Shown here: one piece after another, positions 24,400-33,297 of the stretch | Position numbering within the stretch: the first letter of the stretch is position 1 | How the letters are laid out: each line of letters opens with the position of its first letter | Assembly (NCBI GenBank): GCA_902528875.1 | Contig: CABZTX010000004.1 | Coordinates: 1-64,000, forward strand | Length of the DNA: 64,000 nucleotides | Direction: 5' to 3' | Origin: an uncultured SAR86 cluster bacterium | GTDB taxonomy: Bacteria; Pseudomonadota; Gammaproteobacteria; Magnimaribacterales; D2472 | Made by a program: the position numbers and the translations under genes | Notes under the pieces: model-generated | What the model was told of the DNA's origin: nothing | Seen by the model: the letters and a program-made list of their open reading frames with translations, nothing else | The model's database searches: none

Positions 24400-24419
24400 T
24401 ACTGTATAAATATACAGTA
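24400..24419 (+). promoter_or_regulatory. LexA (SOS) box upstream of recA
   Basis: TACTGTATAAATATACAGTA: CTGT-N8-ACAG, 19/20 identical to TACTGTATATATATACAGTA. Confidence 0.9.
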
Positions 24420-24435
24420 AATTAAGGAGTCAATT

Positions 24436-25443
24436 ATGCCTAAATCAAAAGACACTACCTCAAAATCACTTAAGGATACTCTTGCGGATATAGACAACCA
24501 TTTCGGAAAGGGAACCGTTATGAGGATGGGTGATCGAGAAAATTTAGATATACCCTCAATTTCAACAGGATCCTTAGGTCTCGATATTGCCTTAGGGATT
24601 GGTGGTATTCCAAAAGGCAGAGTTACAGAGATATATGGACCTGAATCTTCTGGTAAAACAACATTAACTCTTCAAATAATTGCTCAATGTCAAAAAGAAG
24701 GAGGTACATGTGCTTTCATAGATGCTGAGCATGCTTTAGACCCTCAGTATGCTGAAAAGCTAGGTGTGAACGTAGATGAGTTACTTTTATCTCAACCCGA
24801 TACTGGTGAGCAAGCTTTAGAAGTTGCTGATATGCTTGTAAAGTCTAAAAGTGTAGATTTGGTAATAATTGATTCTGTGGCTGCACTTGTACCGAGAGCT
24901 GAAATAGAGGGCGAAATGGGTGATCATCATGTTGGTCTCCAAGCTAGACTTATGTCACAAGCACTCAGAAAAATAACTGGAAATATTCAACGATCTGGTG
25001 CGACTGTTGTTTTTATAAATCAAATAAGAATGAAAATAGGAGTGATGTTTGGAAGCCCAGAAACAACAACAGGTGGTAATGCTCTTAAATTTTATTCATC
25101 AGTTAGGCTTGATATAAGAAGAATTGGTGCCGTAAAAGAAGGTGATGAGGTGATGGGAAATGAAACACGAGTAAAGGTTGTTAAAAATAAAGTTTCACCA
25201 CCTTTTAAACAAGCAGAATTTCAAATAATTTATGGTCAGGGAATTAATCAAGAAGGTGAAATTCTTGATTATGGAAACAAAATAGGTTTAGTTGATAAGT
25301 CTGGCGCATTTTATAAGTTAGACGGTGAAAGTATTGGACAAGGCAAGGTCAAAGCAAGTTTATTTCTTAAAGAGAACAGCAAAGTTAGAGACAAGTTAGT
25401 TAAAGAAATTCGTTCATCATATATTTCCCCTAAAACTAAGTAA
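24436..25443 (+). CDS. recA: Recombinase RecA
   Basis: [43 protein letters not shown]. Confidence 0.98.
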   Translation: MPKSKDTTSKSLKDTLADIDNHFGKGTVMRMGDRENLDIPSISTGSLGLDIALGIGGIPKGRVTEIYGPESSGKTTLTLQIIAQCQKEGGTCAFIDAEHALDPQYAEKLGVNVDELLLSQPDTGEQALEVADMLVKSKSVDLVIIDSVAALVPRAEIEGEMGDHHVGLQARLMSQALRKITGNIQRSGATVVFINQIRMKIGVMFGSPETTTGGNALKFYSSVRLDIRRIGAVKEGDEVMGNETRVKVVKNKVSPPFKQAEFQIIYGQGINQEGEILDYGNKIGLVDKSGAFYKLDGESIGQGKVKASLFLKENSKVRDKLVKEIRSSYISPKTK

Positions 25444-25458
25444 TTAGTTTTTTGATAT

Positions 25459-25494
25459 AATTCCTATTGATATTATATTAATAGGAATTTTTTT
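25459..25494 (+). terminator. Rho-independent terminator-like hairpin after recA, abutting the thiolase ATG
   Basis: AATTCCTATT-gatattatatt-AATAGGAATT perfect 10-bp stem followed by T-tract ending at 25494. Confidence 0.75.
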
Positions 25495-26673
25495 ATGGCA
25501 GATAAAGCATATATTGTAGAGGCAGTCAGAACTGCAGGTGGAAAAAAAGATGGCTTGCTGAGCAAATGGCATCCTTCAGACTTGGGTGCAAAAGTTCTTG
25601 ATGAAATAGTAAATCGTCTTGAAATGGATCCAGCGCTTGTAGATGACGTTATATTTGGATGTGTTGATCAAGTTGGTGCTCAATCTGGTAATGTTGCTAG
25701 GAATGCTGTTTTGTCGTCATCTTTTCCAGAATCAGTTCCTGGGACTTCTGTTGATAGGCAATGTGGTTCATCTCAACAAGCAATACATTTTGCTATACAG
25801 GCTGTAATGTCTGGAACCCAAGATATAGTTATAGGTGGTGGTGTTGAAGTAATGTCTTTAGTTCCTATTGGAGCATCGGTAATCGATGGTATGGATGCTG
25901 GTCATGGTTTTCCCTTTGATTCAAATGGAATAAAGGAGAGATATCCTGGAGTATTTTTTTCACAATTTACAGGTGCTGAACTAGTTGCAAAAAAATGGAA
26001 TTTATCAAGAGAAGATTTAGATCAATTCGCGTTGGAAAGTCATCAAAAGGCTGTAATTGCAACTGAATCAAATTTTTTTGATAAAGAAATACTACCCATC
26101 AAAGCAAAAAATGATAAAGGTATTGAAGACTTGGTAATAGTTGATGAGGGTATAAGATTTGATGCGAGTTTAGACAAATTGGCTGGACTTAAACCAGTTT
26201 CAGATGGCGGAGTAATAACAGCTGGTAATGCCAGTCAAATTACAGATGGAGCTGCAGCTGTTTTAATTTGCAATGAAGAAGGCCTTAAAAAAATTAGTGC
26301 TACACCAAGGGCTGAATTAGTATCAATTTCTGTAGTTGGAGATGATCCAGTTTACATGCTTACAGGACCAATACCCGCATCATTTAAAGCACTAGATACA
26401 GCTGGCTTAAGCATAGATGATATGGATATATATGAAGTTAATGAGGCTTTTGCTCCAGTTCCACTAGCTTGGGCGAATGAATTAAAAGCTGATAGAGCAA
26501 AATTAAATGTTAATGGTGGTGCTATGGCTTTAGGACATCCTTTGGGAGCTACTGGAGCAAAGTTGATGACCACAATGTTGCATGAACTTGAAAGAAGAAA
26601 TGGTAAGTATGCGCTTCAAGCTATATGCGAGGGCGGGGGCACAGCTAATGCAACGATTATAAAAAGAGTTTAA
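25495..26673 (+). CDS. Acetyl-CoA acetyltransferase / 3-ketoacyl-CoA thiolase family
   Basis: DRQCGSSQQAIHFA active-site Cys, GGVEVMS, NVNGGAMALGHPLGATGAK, CEGGGTANATI. Confidence 0.94.
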   Translation: MADKAYIVEAVRTAGGKKDGLLSKWHPSDLGAKVLDEIVNRLEMDPALVDDVIFGCVDQVGAQSGNVARNAVLSSSFPESVPGTSVDRQCGSSQQAIHFAIQAVMSGTQDIVIGGGVEVMSLVPIGASVIDGMDAGHGFPFDSNGIKERYPGVFFSQFTGAELVAKKWNLSREDLDQFALESHQKAVIATESNFFDKEILPIKAKNDKGIEDLVIVDEGIRFDASLDKLAGLKPVSDGGVITAGNASQITDGAAAVLICNEEGLKKISATPRAELVSISVVGDDPVYMLTGPIPASFKALDTAGLSIDDMDIYEVNEAFAPVPLAWANELKADRAKLNVNGGAMALGHPLGATGAKLMTTMLHELERRNGKYALQAICEGGGTANATIIKRV

Positions 26674-26675
26674 TA

Positions 26676-27398
26676 TTATTTTTCCCAATCAAACTTAGGC
26701 AATTCTTTGAATAAATTTCTTAATCCCTCAGACCACTTACTGGAAAGATCTGAGAAAAAAGGTGTCTTGAATTGAAGATGTTCTTCTTGAGAAATTTGAA
26801 TGGTGTCTTTTTTATAGACAATTAGATCTATTGGTGGACCCACAGTTAAGTCACTTTTCATAGTAGAATCAAATGAAACAAGCGCACATCTTGCTGCATC
26901 ACCTAAGGAAGTATCGTTTCTGATTAATCTATCTAAAATTGGCTTGCCGTATTTAGTTTCACCTAGTTGAAAAAAAGGCTTTATTTCTGATGCTCTAATA
27001 TAATTGCCAACAGGATATACCATCATCAAGTCAGGATCTTGTCCTTGAATTTGACCACCAATTATAAAATTAGAACCCAAATGAGTATTAAATGATATGC
27101 CATCAGTTTTTGAATGATTCCATGATATTTGTCCAACATAATCAGCAATATCGTCAAAATTTTTACATATATTTAAACTATTTAAGGGATTATTTGTATT
27201 CAGATCATTTTGTAAAGTTTTATATACATGTTGTGACGTTGATAAGTTTCCTGAGGTAACAATAACTATACATCTATCACCAACCGAATATGAGAACATT
27301 TTTTTATAGGTAGAAACATTATCTAATCCTGCATTAGTTCTTGAATCTGATACCATTACAATACCATCATCCACTTTCATTCCAACACAATATGTCAT
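26676..27398 (-). CDS. Anbu / proteasome-type peptidase (Ntn-hydrolase)
   Basis: MTYCVGMKVDDGIVMVSDSRTNAGLDNVSTYKKMF typical of the Anbu family; adjacent COG2308/COG2307 genes. Confidence 0.92.
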   Translation of the reverse strand: MTYCVGMKVDDGIVMVSDSRTNAGLDNVSTYKKMFSYSVGDRCIVIVTSGNLSTSQHVYKTLQNDLNTNNPLNSLNICKNFDDIADYVGQISWNHSKTDGISFNTHLGSNFIIGGQIQGQDPDLMMVYPVGNYIRASEIKPFFQLGETKYGKPILDRLIRNDTSLGDAARCALVSFDSTMKSDLTVGPPIDLIVYKKDTIQISQEEHLQFKTPFFSDLSSKWSEGLRNLFKELPKFDWEK

Positions 27399-27498
27399 AT
27401 TTTTACTTAATTTATGAAATGACTATTCTATATTTATATAACAAAAAAATACATAATAATCATTATGTTTCCTGAGTGTCTTTGATAAAGTATATGAA

Positions 27499-27548
27499 CG
27501 TTCATCTTTTAATAGAAGACGGAAGTAGGTGAGAGCCGAAGGAACGCG
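27499..27548 (+). ncRNA. Glutamine riboswitch-like RNA (glnA / Downstream-peptide motif)
   Basis: CGTTCATCTTTTAATAGAAGACGGAAGTAGGTGAGAGCCGAAGGAACGCG: P1 CGTTC/GAACG (27499-27503/27542-27546), P2 TCTT/AAGA, conserved CGGAAGTAGG..CCGAAGGAACGC, GAGA tetraloop. Confidence 0.82.
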
Positions 27549-27596
27549 ATTCTTAATCTTATCTTATTCATTTTCTATTAAGTGTATAAATTTGAA

Positions 27597-29027
27597 ATGA
27601 ATAATAAAACTAAAGAAAATAAATTATTTGACGAATATTTAAACAATAAGCGATTACCTCGGCAAGGTTTTGTCAATGCTTATAATTACTTTTCAAAACT
27701 AACACCATCAAAAAAAAGATTTTTAACAAAAACTCGCGATTCAATTATTAGGTCTATGGGAGTTACTTTCAGAGTTTATGACAATAATAAGCTTATTGAT
27801 AGAGACTGGCCGCTTGATTTAATACCCAGAATAATAAAGGAAAAAGAATGGATACAAGTTAAAGAGGGCCTTATACAGAGAATAAAAGCAGTAAATTTAT
27901 TTATTCATGATGTCTATCATAAGCAAGAGTTCCTTAATAAAAATCCTATTTTAAAATCGTTAATCTTAGAATCACCAAATTATTTAAAAGAATGTTCTGG
28001 GATAATTCCAAAAAATAAAATATGGGCAAATATTTCTGGTACTGACTTAATTAAAGATCACCAAGGTAATTTTTTTGTATTAGAAGATAATTTGAGAGTA
28101 CCATCTGGTGTTGCTTATATGCTTGAAAATAGAAATGTAATGAAAAAGGTGGTAACAGATCTTTTTAACAAATACCAAGTTTCACCAGTAGATGACTATA
28201 CTTCTCAACTTTATACATGTTTATCAAATGCAAGTTATAGCAAGGAAAAAAATAAGACTATAGTAATCCTAAGCCCTGGAGTTTTTAATTCAGCTTACTT
28301 TGAACATGCTTATTTAGCTCAACAAATGGGTGTTGATCTTGTTGAATCATCCGATTTATTTTTATCAAAAGATAATTATGTATGTTTAAAAACTATAAAT
28401 GGTCAAAAAAAAGTAGATGTGATTTACAGAAGAGTAAATGATAACTTTTTAGATCCTGAGGTATGGGAAAAAGATTCTGTTTTAGGAGTTCCAGGTATAA
28501 TTAAATCTTGGAAAGAAAGAAAGATCGCTATAGTTAATGCTCCGGGCTCTGGAGTTGCAGATGATAAAGCTGTATATGCCTTTGTTCCAAAAATGATTGA
28601 ATTTTTCCTTGGAGAGAAATCAAAACTCAAACAAGTAAAAACATATTTATGTGCTTTTGAAAAAGATAAGCAATATGTTTTAGAAAATATCAGTAAATTA
28701 GTTTTAAAGCCCGTAAATGAATCAGGTGGATATGGAATTTTAATAGGGCCTGGCGCTACAAAAAAAGAATTAAGTCAATACAAATTAAAAATACAATCCA
28801 ACCCGAGGAACTTTGTTGCACAACCTCTTATAAAACTCTCTACAACACCAACTCTTATAAAAACAAGTATTCAACCAAGGCATATTGATCTGCGTCCTTT
28901 TATTTTGTCGGGCAATAAAACTTTTGTGACTAATGGAGGACTAACAAGAGTTGCTCTAAAAAAAGGATCAACTATAGTAAATTCATCTCAAGGCGGTGGA
29001 AGTAAAGATACATGGATAGTTAATTAA
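27597..29027 (+). CDS. Circularly permuted ATP-grasp family protein (COG2308); alternative GTG start at 27582
   Basis: MGVTFRVYD..WPLDLIPRIIKEKEWIQVKEGLIQRIKAVNLFIHDVYH, GGLTRVALKKGSTIVNSSQGGGSKDTWI. Confidence 0.93.
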   Translation: MNNKTKENKLFDEYLNNKRLPRQGFVNAYNYFSKLTPSKKRFLTKTRDSIIRSMGVTFRVYDNNKLIDRDWPLDLIPRIIKEKEWIQVKEGLIQRIKAVNLFIHDVYHKQEFLNKNPILKSLILESPNYLKECSGIIPKNKIWANISGTDLIKDHQGNFFVLEDNLRVPSGVAYMLENRNVMKKVVTDLFNKYQVSPVDDYTSQLYTCLSNASYSKEKNKTIVILSPGVFNSAYFEHAYLAQQMGVDLVESSDLFLSKDNYVCLKTINGQKKVDVIYRRVNDNFLDPEVWEKDSVLGVPGIIKSWKERKIAIVNAPGSGVADDKAVYAFVPKMIEFFLGEKSKLKQVKTYLCAFEKDKQYVLENISKLVLKPVNESGGYGILIGPGATKKELSQYKLKIQSNPRNFVAQPLIKLSTTPTLIKTSIQPRHIDLRPFILSGNKTFVTNGGLTRVALKKGSTIVNSSQGGGSKDTWIVN

Positions 29028-29028
29028 A

Positions 29029-29919
29029 ATGTTATCAAGCATCGCAGAAAAAACATATTGGCTTTCTAGATATATTGAACGTATTGAAAATACCTCAAGA
29101 TTGATAAATGTAAATTCTGACCTTCTTCTCGATATACCTCATGATGAATCAAACGATTTAAAACATCTAATTAAGATTACAGGACATTTTGATGACTTTA
29201 AAAAAAGCAACTCAAAGGAAAATGTTTTTTTCTTTCTTATAGAAGACGAAAAAAATCCGTCTTCAATTAAATATTCAATTGAGATGGCAAAAATGAATTC
29301 AAGATATCTTTTAACAATGCTTCCTAAATCAGCTTGGGAACAATTCAACAATCTCTACTCTGATTTTAATAATGGCGCAGTAAAGAGAAATAGCGAAGAT
29401 TTGTATCAAATAATTAGAAATTCACAAAGATTTTTTGCAATTATTTCTGATGGAATGCAAAGAAATGATGTCTTTAATTTTATAAAGTTGGGAAGATTTA
29501 TTGAAAGAGCCGACATGCTTTCTAGAATTATTGAAGATCAAATTCTTAGAAAAGAAACTCATGTGAATAAATATTATCAAAATTTACAATGGAGTAGTGT
29601 TCTCAGGTCTATCAATGGATATGAATCTTTTAAAACTATAAATAAAGAGAATCTAAATCAAGAAGTAGTACTTGGTTTTATGATAATGGAAAAATTGTTT
29701 CCAAGATCTTTAAAATATTGTGTTGATAAGCTTGTTGAAGTTCAGAAATTTTTACCGCAGTCTACAAATATTAAAAAAATCACAAAATCTTTATTAAGAA
29801 ACCTTGAGAAAAATAATGTATATAAATACGATAAAAAAATATTAAAACATTTAGATAATTTTCAGTTTGGTTTAATTAAGTTAGATAAAGAAATTAATGA
29901 GAGGTTCTTTTCGTATTAA
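29029..29919 (+). CDS. Alpha-E domain protein (COG2307)
   Basis: MLSSIAEKTYWLSRYIERIENTSRLINVN; immediately follows the COG2308 gene. Confidence 0.92.
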   Translation: MLSSIAEKTYWLSRYIERIENTSRLINVNSDLLLDIPHDESNDLKHLIKITGHFDDFKKSNSKENVFFFLIEDEKNPSSIKYSIEMAKMNSRYLLTMLPKSAWEQFNNLYSDFNNGAVKRNSEDLYQIIRNSQRFFAIISDGMQRNDVFNFIKLGRFIERADMLSRIIEDQILRKETHVNKYYQNLQWSSVLRSINGYESFKTINKENLNQEVVLGFMIMEKLFPRSLKYCVDKLVEVQKFLPQSTNIKKITKSLLRNLEKNNVYKYDKKILKHLDNFQFGLIKLDKEINERFFSY

Positions 29920-31193
29920 TTTTTAAAAAAGTTTAAGATGGTTTTAATATCATCAACTGGATTCATTGATTTATCCCCATTTCTTGCGATTAGCTCTATC
30001 TCTTTATTGTCAATATAATTTTTTCCAATAATTATATTTAACGGAATTCCTATAAGTTCTGAATCTTTGATTTTTGAACCATAACCAACATTTCTGTCAT
30101 CAAGAAGAACTGAGTAATTCATTTTTGTGAGCTGATCATACAAACTGATTGCTGCTTCAGTTATTTCTTTTTCTTTGTTATGGCCGATAGAAATAATATT
30201 TATATCAAAAGGAGATATATTATGAGGCCAAATTATTCCTTTTTCATCATAGTTTTGTTCTATAGCAGCAGCAACTAATCTTGAGACACCGATACCATAA
30301 CAGCCCATGTATAATGTTGAAGCTTTGCCATCAGCATTCAAAACGTTCGTTTTCATTGACTCAGCATATAGTTTGCCCAGTTTGAATATATGACCAACTT
30401 CAATGCCTTTTTTTATCTGAATTATACCTTTACCATCTGGTGATGGTTTTCCTTCTAGTGAGTCTATATCTTCTCCCTCGGAAAGCAAAAGCTCTGTATT
30501 TATTGCAAATTCAGAACCATCACTTATAGCAATTGTATCTTCTCCATTCTCAGCCAATACATGGAACTCTTCTGAGCTATCTCCACCAATTGCACCTGAG
30601 TCTGCTTTTGAAATCTTAAAATCAAGTCCAATTCTGTTAAAAATTTTTTTATATGTCTCCCGCATTAAAATATATGTTTCCTGAAGAGATGATTCATCAA
30701 TATTAAAACTATAAGAGTCTTTCATAAGAAATTCTCTTCCTCTCATGATTCCATATCTTGGCCTCACCTCATCCCTGAATTTAGTTTGTATTTGATAAAT
30801 ATTTAAAGGGAGTTGTTTATAGCTTTTTACATTATTTCTAATAATATCTGTAATAACTTCTTCATGTGTTGGACCTAAACAAAAGTCTCTTTCATGCCTA
30901 TCTTTAATTCTCAGTAATTCAAGACCCATTTTGTCCCATCTTTTAGTTTCATCCCATAATTCTTTTGGTTGAACCATAGGCATGAACACCTCTTGAGCAC
31001 CAGATCCATCCATTTCTTCTCTAATAATATTTTCAATTTTTTTTAAGACTTTTAGTCCCAATGGCAACCAAGTATATATACCTGAAGCAGCTTTTCTAAT
31101 CATGCCAGCACGAAGCATTAATTTATGACTAACTATTTCGGCTTCTTGAGGAGCATCCTTAAGTGTTGGTATTAGTAGATTTGAAAATAACAT
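29916..31193 (-). CDS. proS: Prolyl-tRNA synthetase, short form lacking most of the INS editing domain
   Basis: AGMIRKAASGIYTWLPLG, GPTHEEVITD, FRDEVRPRYGIMRGREFLMKDSYSF, MGCYGIGVSRLV; 425 aa. Confidence 0.95.
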   Translation of the reverse strand: MLFSNLLIPTLKDAPQEAEIVSHKLMLRAGMIRKAASGIYTWLPLGLKVLKKIENIIREEMDGSGAQEVFMPMVQPKELWDETKRWDKMGLELLRIKDRHERDFCLGPTHEEVITDIIRNNVKSYKQLPLNIYQIQTKFRDEVRPRYGIMRGREFLMKDSYSFNIDESSLQETYILMRETYKKIFNRIGLDFKISKADSGAIGGDSSEEFHVLAENGEDTIAISDGSEFAINTELLLSEGEDIDSLEGKPSPDGKGIIQIKKGIEVGHIFKLGKLYAESMKTNVLNADGKASTLYMGCYGIGVSRLVAAAIEQNYDEKGIIWPHNISPFDINIISIGHNKEKEITEAAISLYDQLTKMNYSVLLDDRNVGYGSKIKDSELIGIPLNIIIGKNYIDNKEIELIARNGDKSMNPVDDIKTILNFFKN

Positions 31194-31224
31194 AGTTTAT
31201 AATTTTATCTTTTTTTGAGAACTT

Positions 31225-31515
31225 ATGCCGATTTATGACTACAAATGTTCAATATGCGAATACCAATTAGAATTAATTCATAAAATAAATGATAAACCAA
31301 GTGAAATTTGTCCAAAATGTAATAAGAAATCTCTAAAAAAGTTAGTTTCTGCACCATCTTTTAGATTAAAAGGTGGAGGTTGGTATGAAACCGACTTTAA
31401 AACAGGTAAAAAGAGAAATATTTTGACGAGCGAGCCCTCCAAAGAGCATAAATCAGAAGAAACTTCTAAAACAAACTCCAAGAAAGCCTCTAAACAAGAT
31501 AAAATTAATAAATAG
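31225..31515 (+). CDS. FmdB family zinc-ribbon protein
   Basis: MPIYDYKCSICEYQLELIHKINDKPSEICPKC. Confidence 0.9.
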   Translation: MPIYDYKCSICEYQLELIHKINDKPSEICPKCNKKSLKKLVSAPSFRLKGGGWYETDFKTGKKRNILTSEPSKEHKSEETSKTNSKKASKQDKINK

Positions 31516-31527
31516 ACAGGGAAAAAA

Positions 31528-33294
31528 ATGAAATCTAATTATTGTGGTGAAATTACATCATCAAATTTAAATGAAGAGGTTACTATTTGTGGCTGGATCC
31601 ACAGAAGAAGGGATCATGGTGGAGTAATATTTCTTGATGTAAGAGACATAAAAGGTATATGCCAAGCAGTTGTCAATCCTGATAATCAAAAATCTTTTCA
31701 ATTAGCTGAAACCATAAGAAATGAATTTGTTGTTCAGATCAGTGGAATTGTTCGAAGCAGGCTTGAAGGAACAGTTAACAAAAATATGCATACAGGTGAA
31801 ATTGAAATCGAAGTAAAAAATATAAATATCTTAAGCAAAGCAAATACTCCTGTATTTCCAATAGATGAGTATCAAGAAGTTAATGAAGATGTGAGATTAA
31901 AAAACAGAGTTCTGGATCTCCGAAGGCCTGAAATGAACGAAAGAATTATCACAAGATCTAAAATTACTTCTTTAGTAAGAAATTATTTAGACAAAAATGG
32001 CTTTCATGAGATTGAGACACCAATCTTAACAAAAGCTACACCAGAAGGTGCAAGAGACTACATTCTCCCCAGCAGAGTTCAACCTGGAAGCTTTTATGCT
32101 TTGCCTCAATCTCCTCAACTTTTTAAGCAATTACTCATGATAGGTGGACTTGATAAATATTATCAGATTGCAAGATGTTTTCGAGACGAAGATCTAAGAG
32201 CTGATAGACAGCCTGAATTTACACAAATTGACATTGAGGCATCTTTCATAGATCAAGATGAAATAATTGATATAAGTGAAAAAATGATTAAAAAAATCTT
32301 TAAAGAATTTTGCAATGAAAAACTAGATAAATTTGAGGTAATAGATTGGCATAAGGCAATGCACGAATATGGTTGTGATAAGCCTGACCTTAGAATACCT
32401 TTAAAACTGATAGAGGTTTCTGATCTTGTAAAAGAAGAGGAATTTAAAGTTTTTTCTGAACCAGCAAAAAAATTAAATTCAAGGGTAGTTGCTCTAAAAG
32501 TCCCAAATGGAAATTCTCTATCAAGAGGACAAATAGATGATTACACCAAATTTGTCTCTAAACTCGGAGCGAAGGGTTTGGCATATATAAAAATTAATGA
32601 CATTGATGACTTCGAAAATGGCATCCAGTCTCCAATTTTAAAGTTTTTAAATAATGAAACAGTTAAAAACATTCTTGAAAATTTAGAAGCAGAAACTGGA
32701 GACTTAATATTCTTTGGAGCTGGCTCGTCGACTATTGTAAATTTATCAATGAGCAGCCTTATTAAAAAACTAGGGGAAGATTTAAATTTATATGTAACCA
32801 AGTGGGCACCTTGTTGGATTATAAATTTTCCTATATTTGAATTAAACAATGAAGGTAACCTGACTCCACTTCATCATCCTTTCACATTACCGAAATGCTC
32901 GCAAAAAGAGATTTTGGAAAAACCAGAAGATGCAATTGCTCATGCTTATGATGTTGTATTAAATGGTTACGAAATCGGTGGAGGGTCACTAAGAATATAT
33001 GACAAGAGTATGCAACAGACAATTTTTGATACTTTGAATATTACTAAAGAAGATGCAGAGAATAAATTTGGATTTCTTTTAAGAGCTCTTTCATCCGGTT
33101 GTCCACCACATGGAGGAATTGCTTTTGGGTTAGATAGAATTATTATGTTGGTATCTGACACTACTAATATTAGAGATGTTATAGCATTTCCAAAAACTCA
33201 AAGTGCGACATGTTTGCTAACAGATGCGCCAAGTAAAGTTGAAAAAAAACAACTTGAAGAACTTAAAATAAAAAGCATATTAAAGGAAGAATAA
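31528..33294 (+). CDS. aspS: Aspartyl-tRNA synthetase
   Basis: CGWIHRRRDHGGVIFLDVRD, RCFRDEDLRADRQPEFTQID, GIAFGLDRIIM. Confidence 0.97.
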   Translation: MKSNYCGEITSSNLNEEVTICGWIHRRRDHGGVIFLDVRDIKGICQAVVNPDNQKSFQLAETIRNEFVVQISGIVRSRLEGTVNKNMHTGEIEIEVKNINILSKANTPVFPIDEYQEVNEDVRLKNRVLDLRRPEMNERIITRSKITSLVRNYLDKNGFHEIETPILTKATPEGARDYILPSRVQPGSFYALPQSPQLFKQLLMIGGLDKYYQIARCFRDEDLRADRQPEFTQIDIEASFIDQDEIIDISEKMIKKIFKEFCNEKLDKFEVIDWHKAMHEYGCDKPDLRIPLKLIEVSDLVKEEEFKVFSEPAKKLNSRVVALKVPNGNSLSRGQIDDYTKFVSKLGAKGLAYIKINDIDDFENGIQSPILKFLNNETVKNILENLEAETGDLIFFGAGSSTIVNLSMSSLIKKLGEDLNLYVTKWAPCWIINFPIFELNNEGNLTPLHHPFTLPKCSQKEILEKPEDAIAHAYDVVLNGYEIGGGSLRIYDKSMQQTIFDTLNITKEDAENKFGFLLRALSSGCPPHGGIAFGLDRIIMLVSDTTNIRDVIAFPKTQSATCLLTDAPSKVEKKQLEELKIKSILKEE

Positions 33295-33297
33295 TCT

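Noticed and set aside
32541-32849. 102-aa minus-strand ORF inside aspS
   Set aside because: Antisense to a conserved synthetase; judged spurious.
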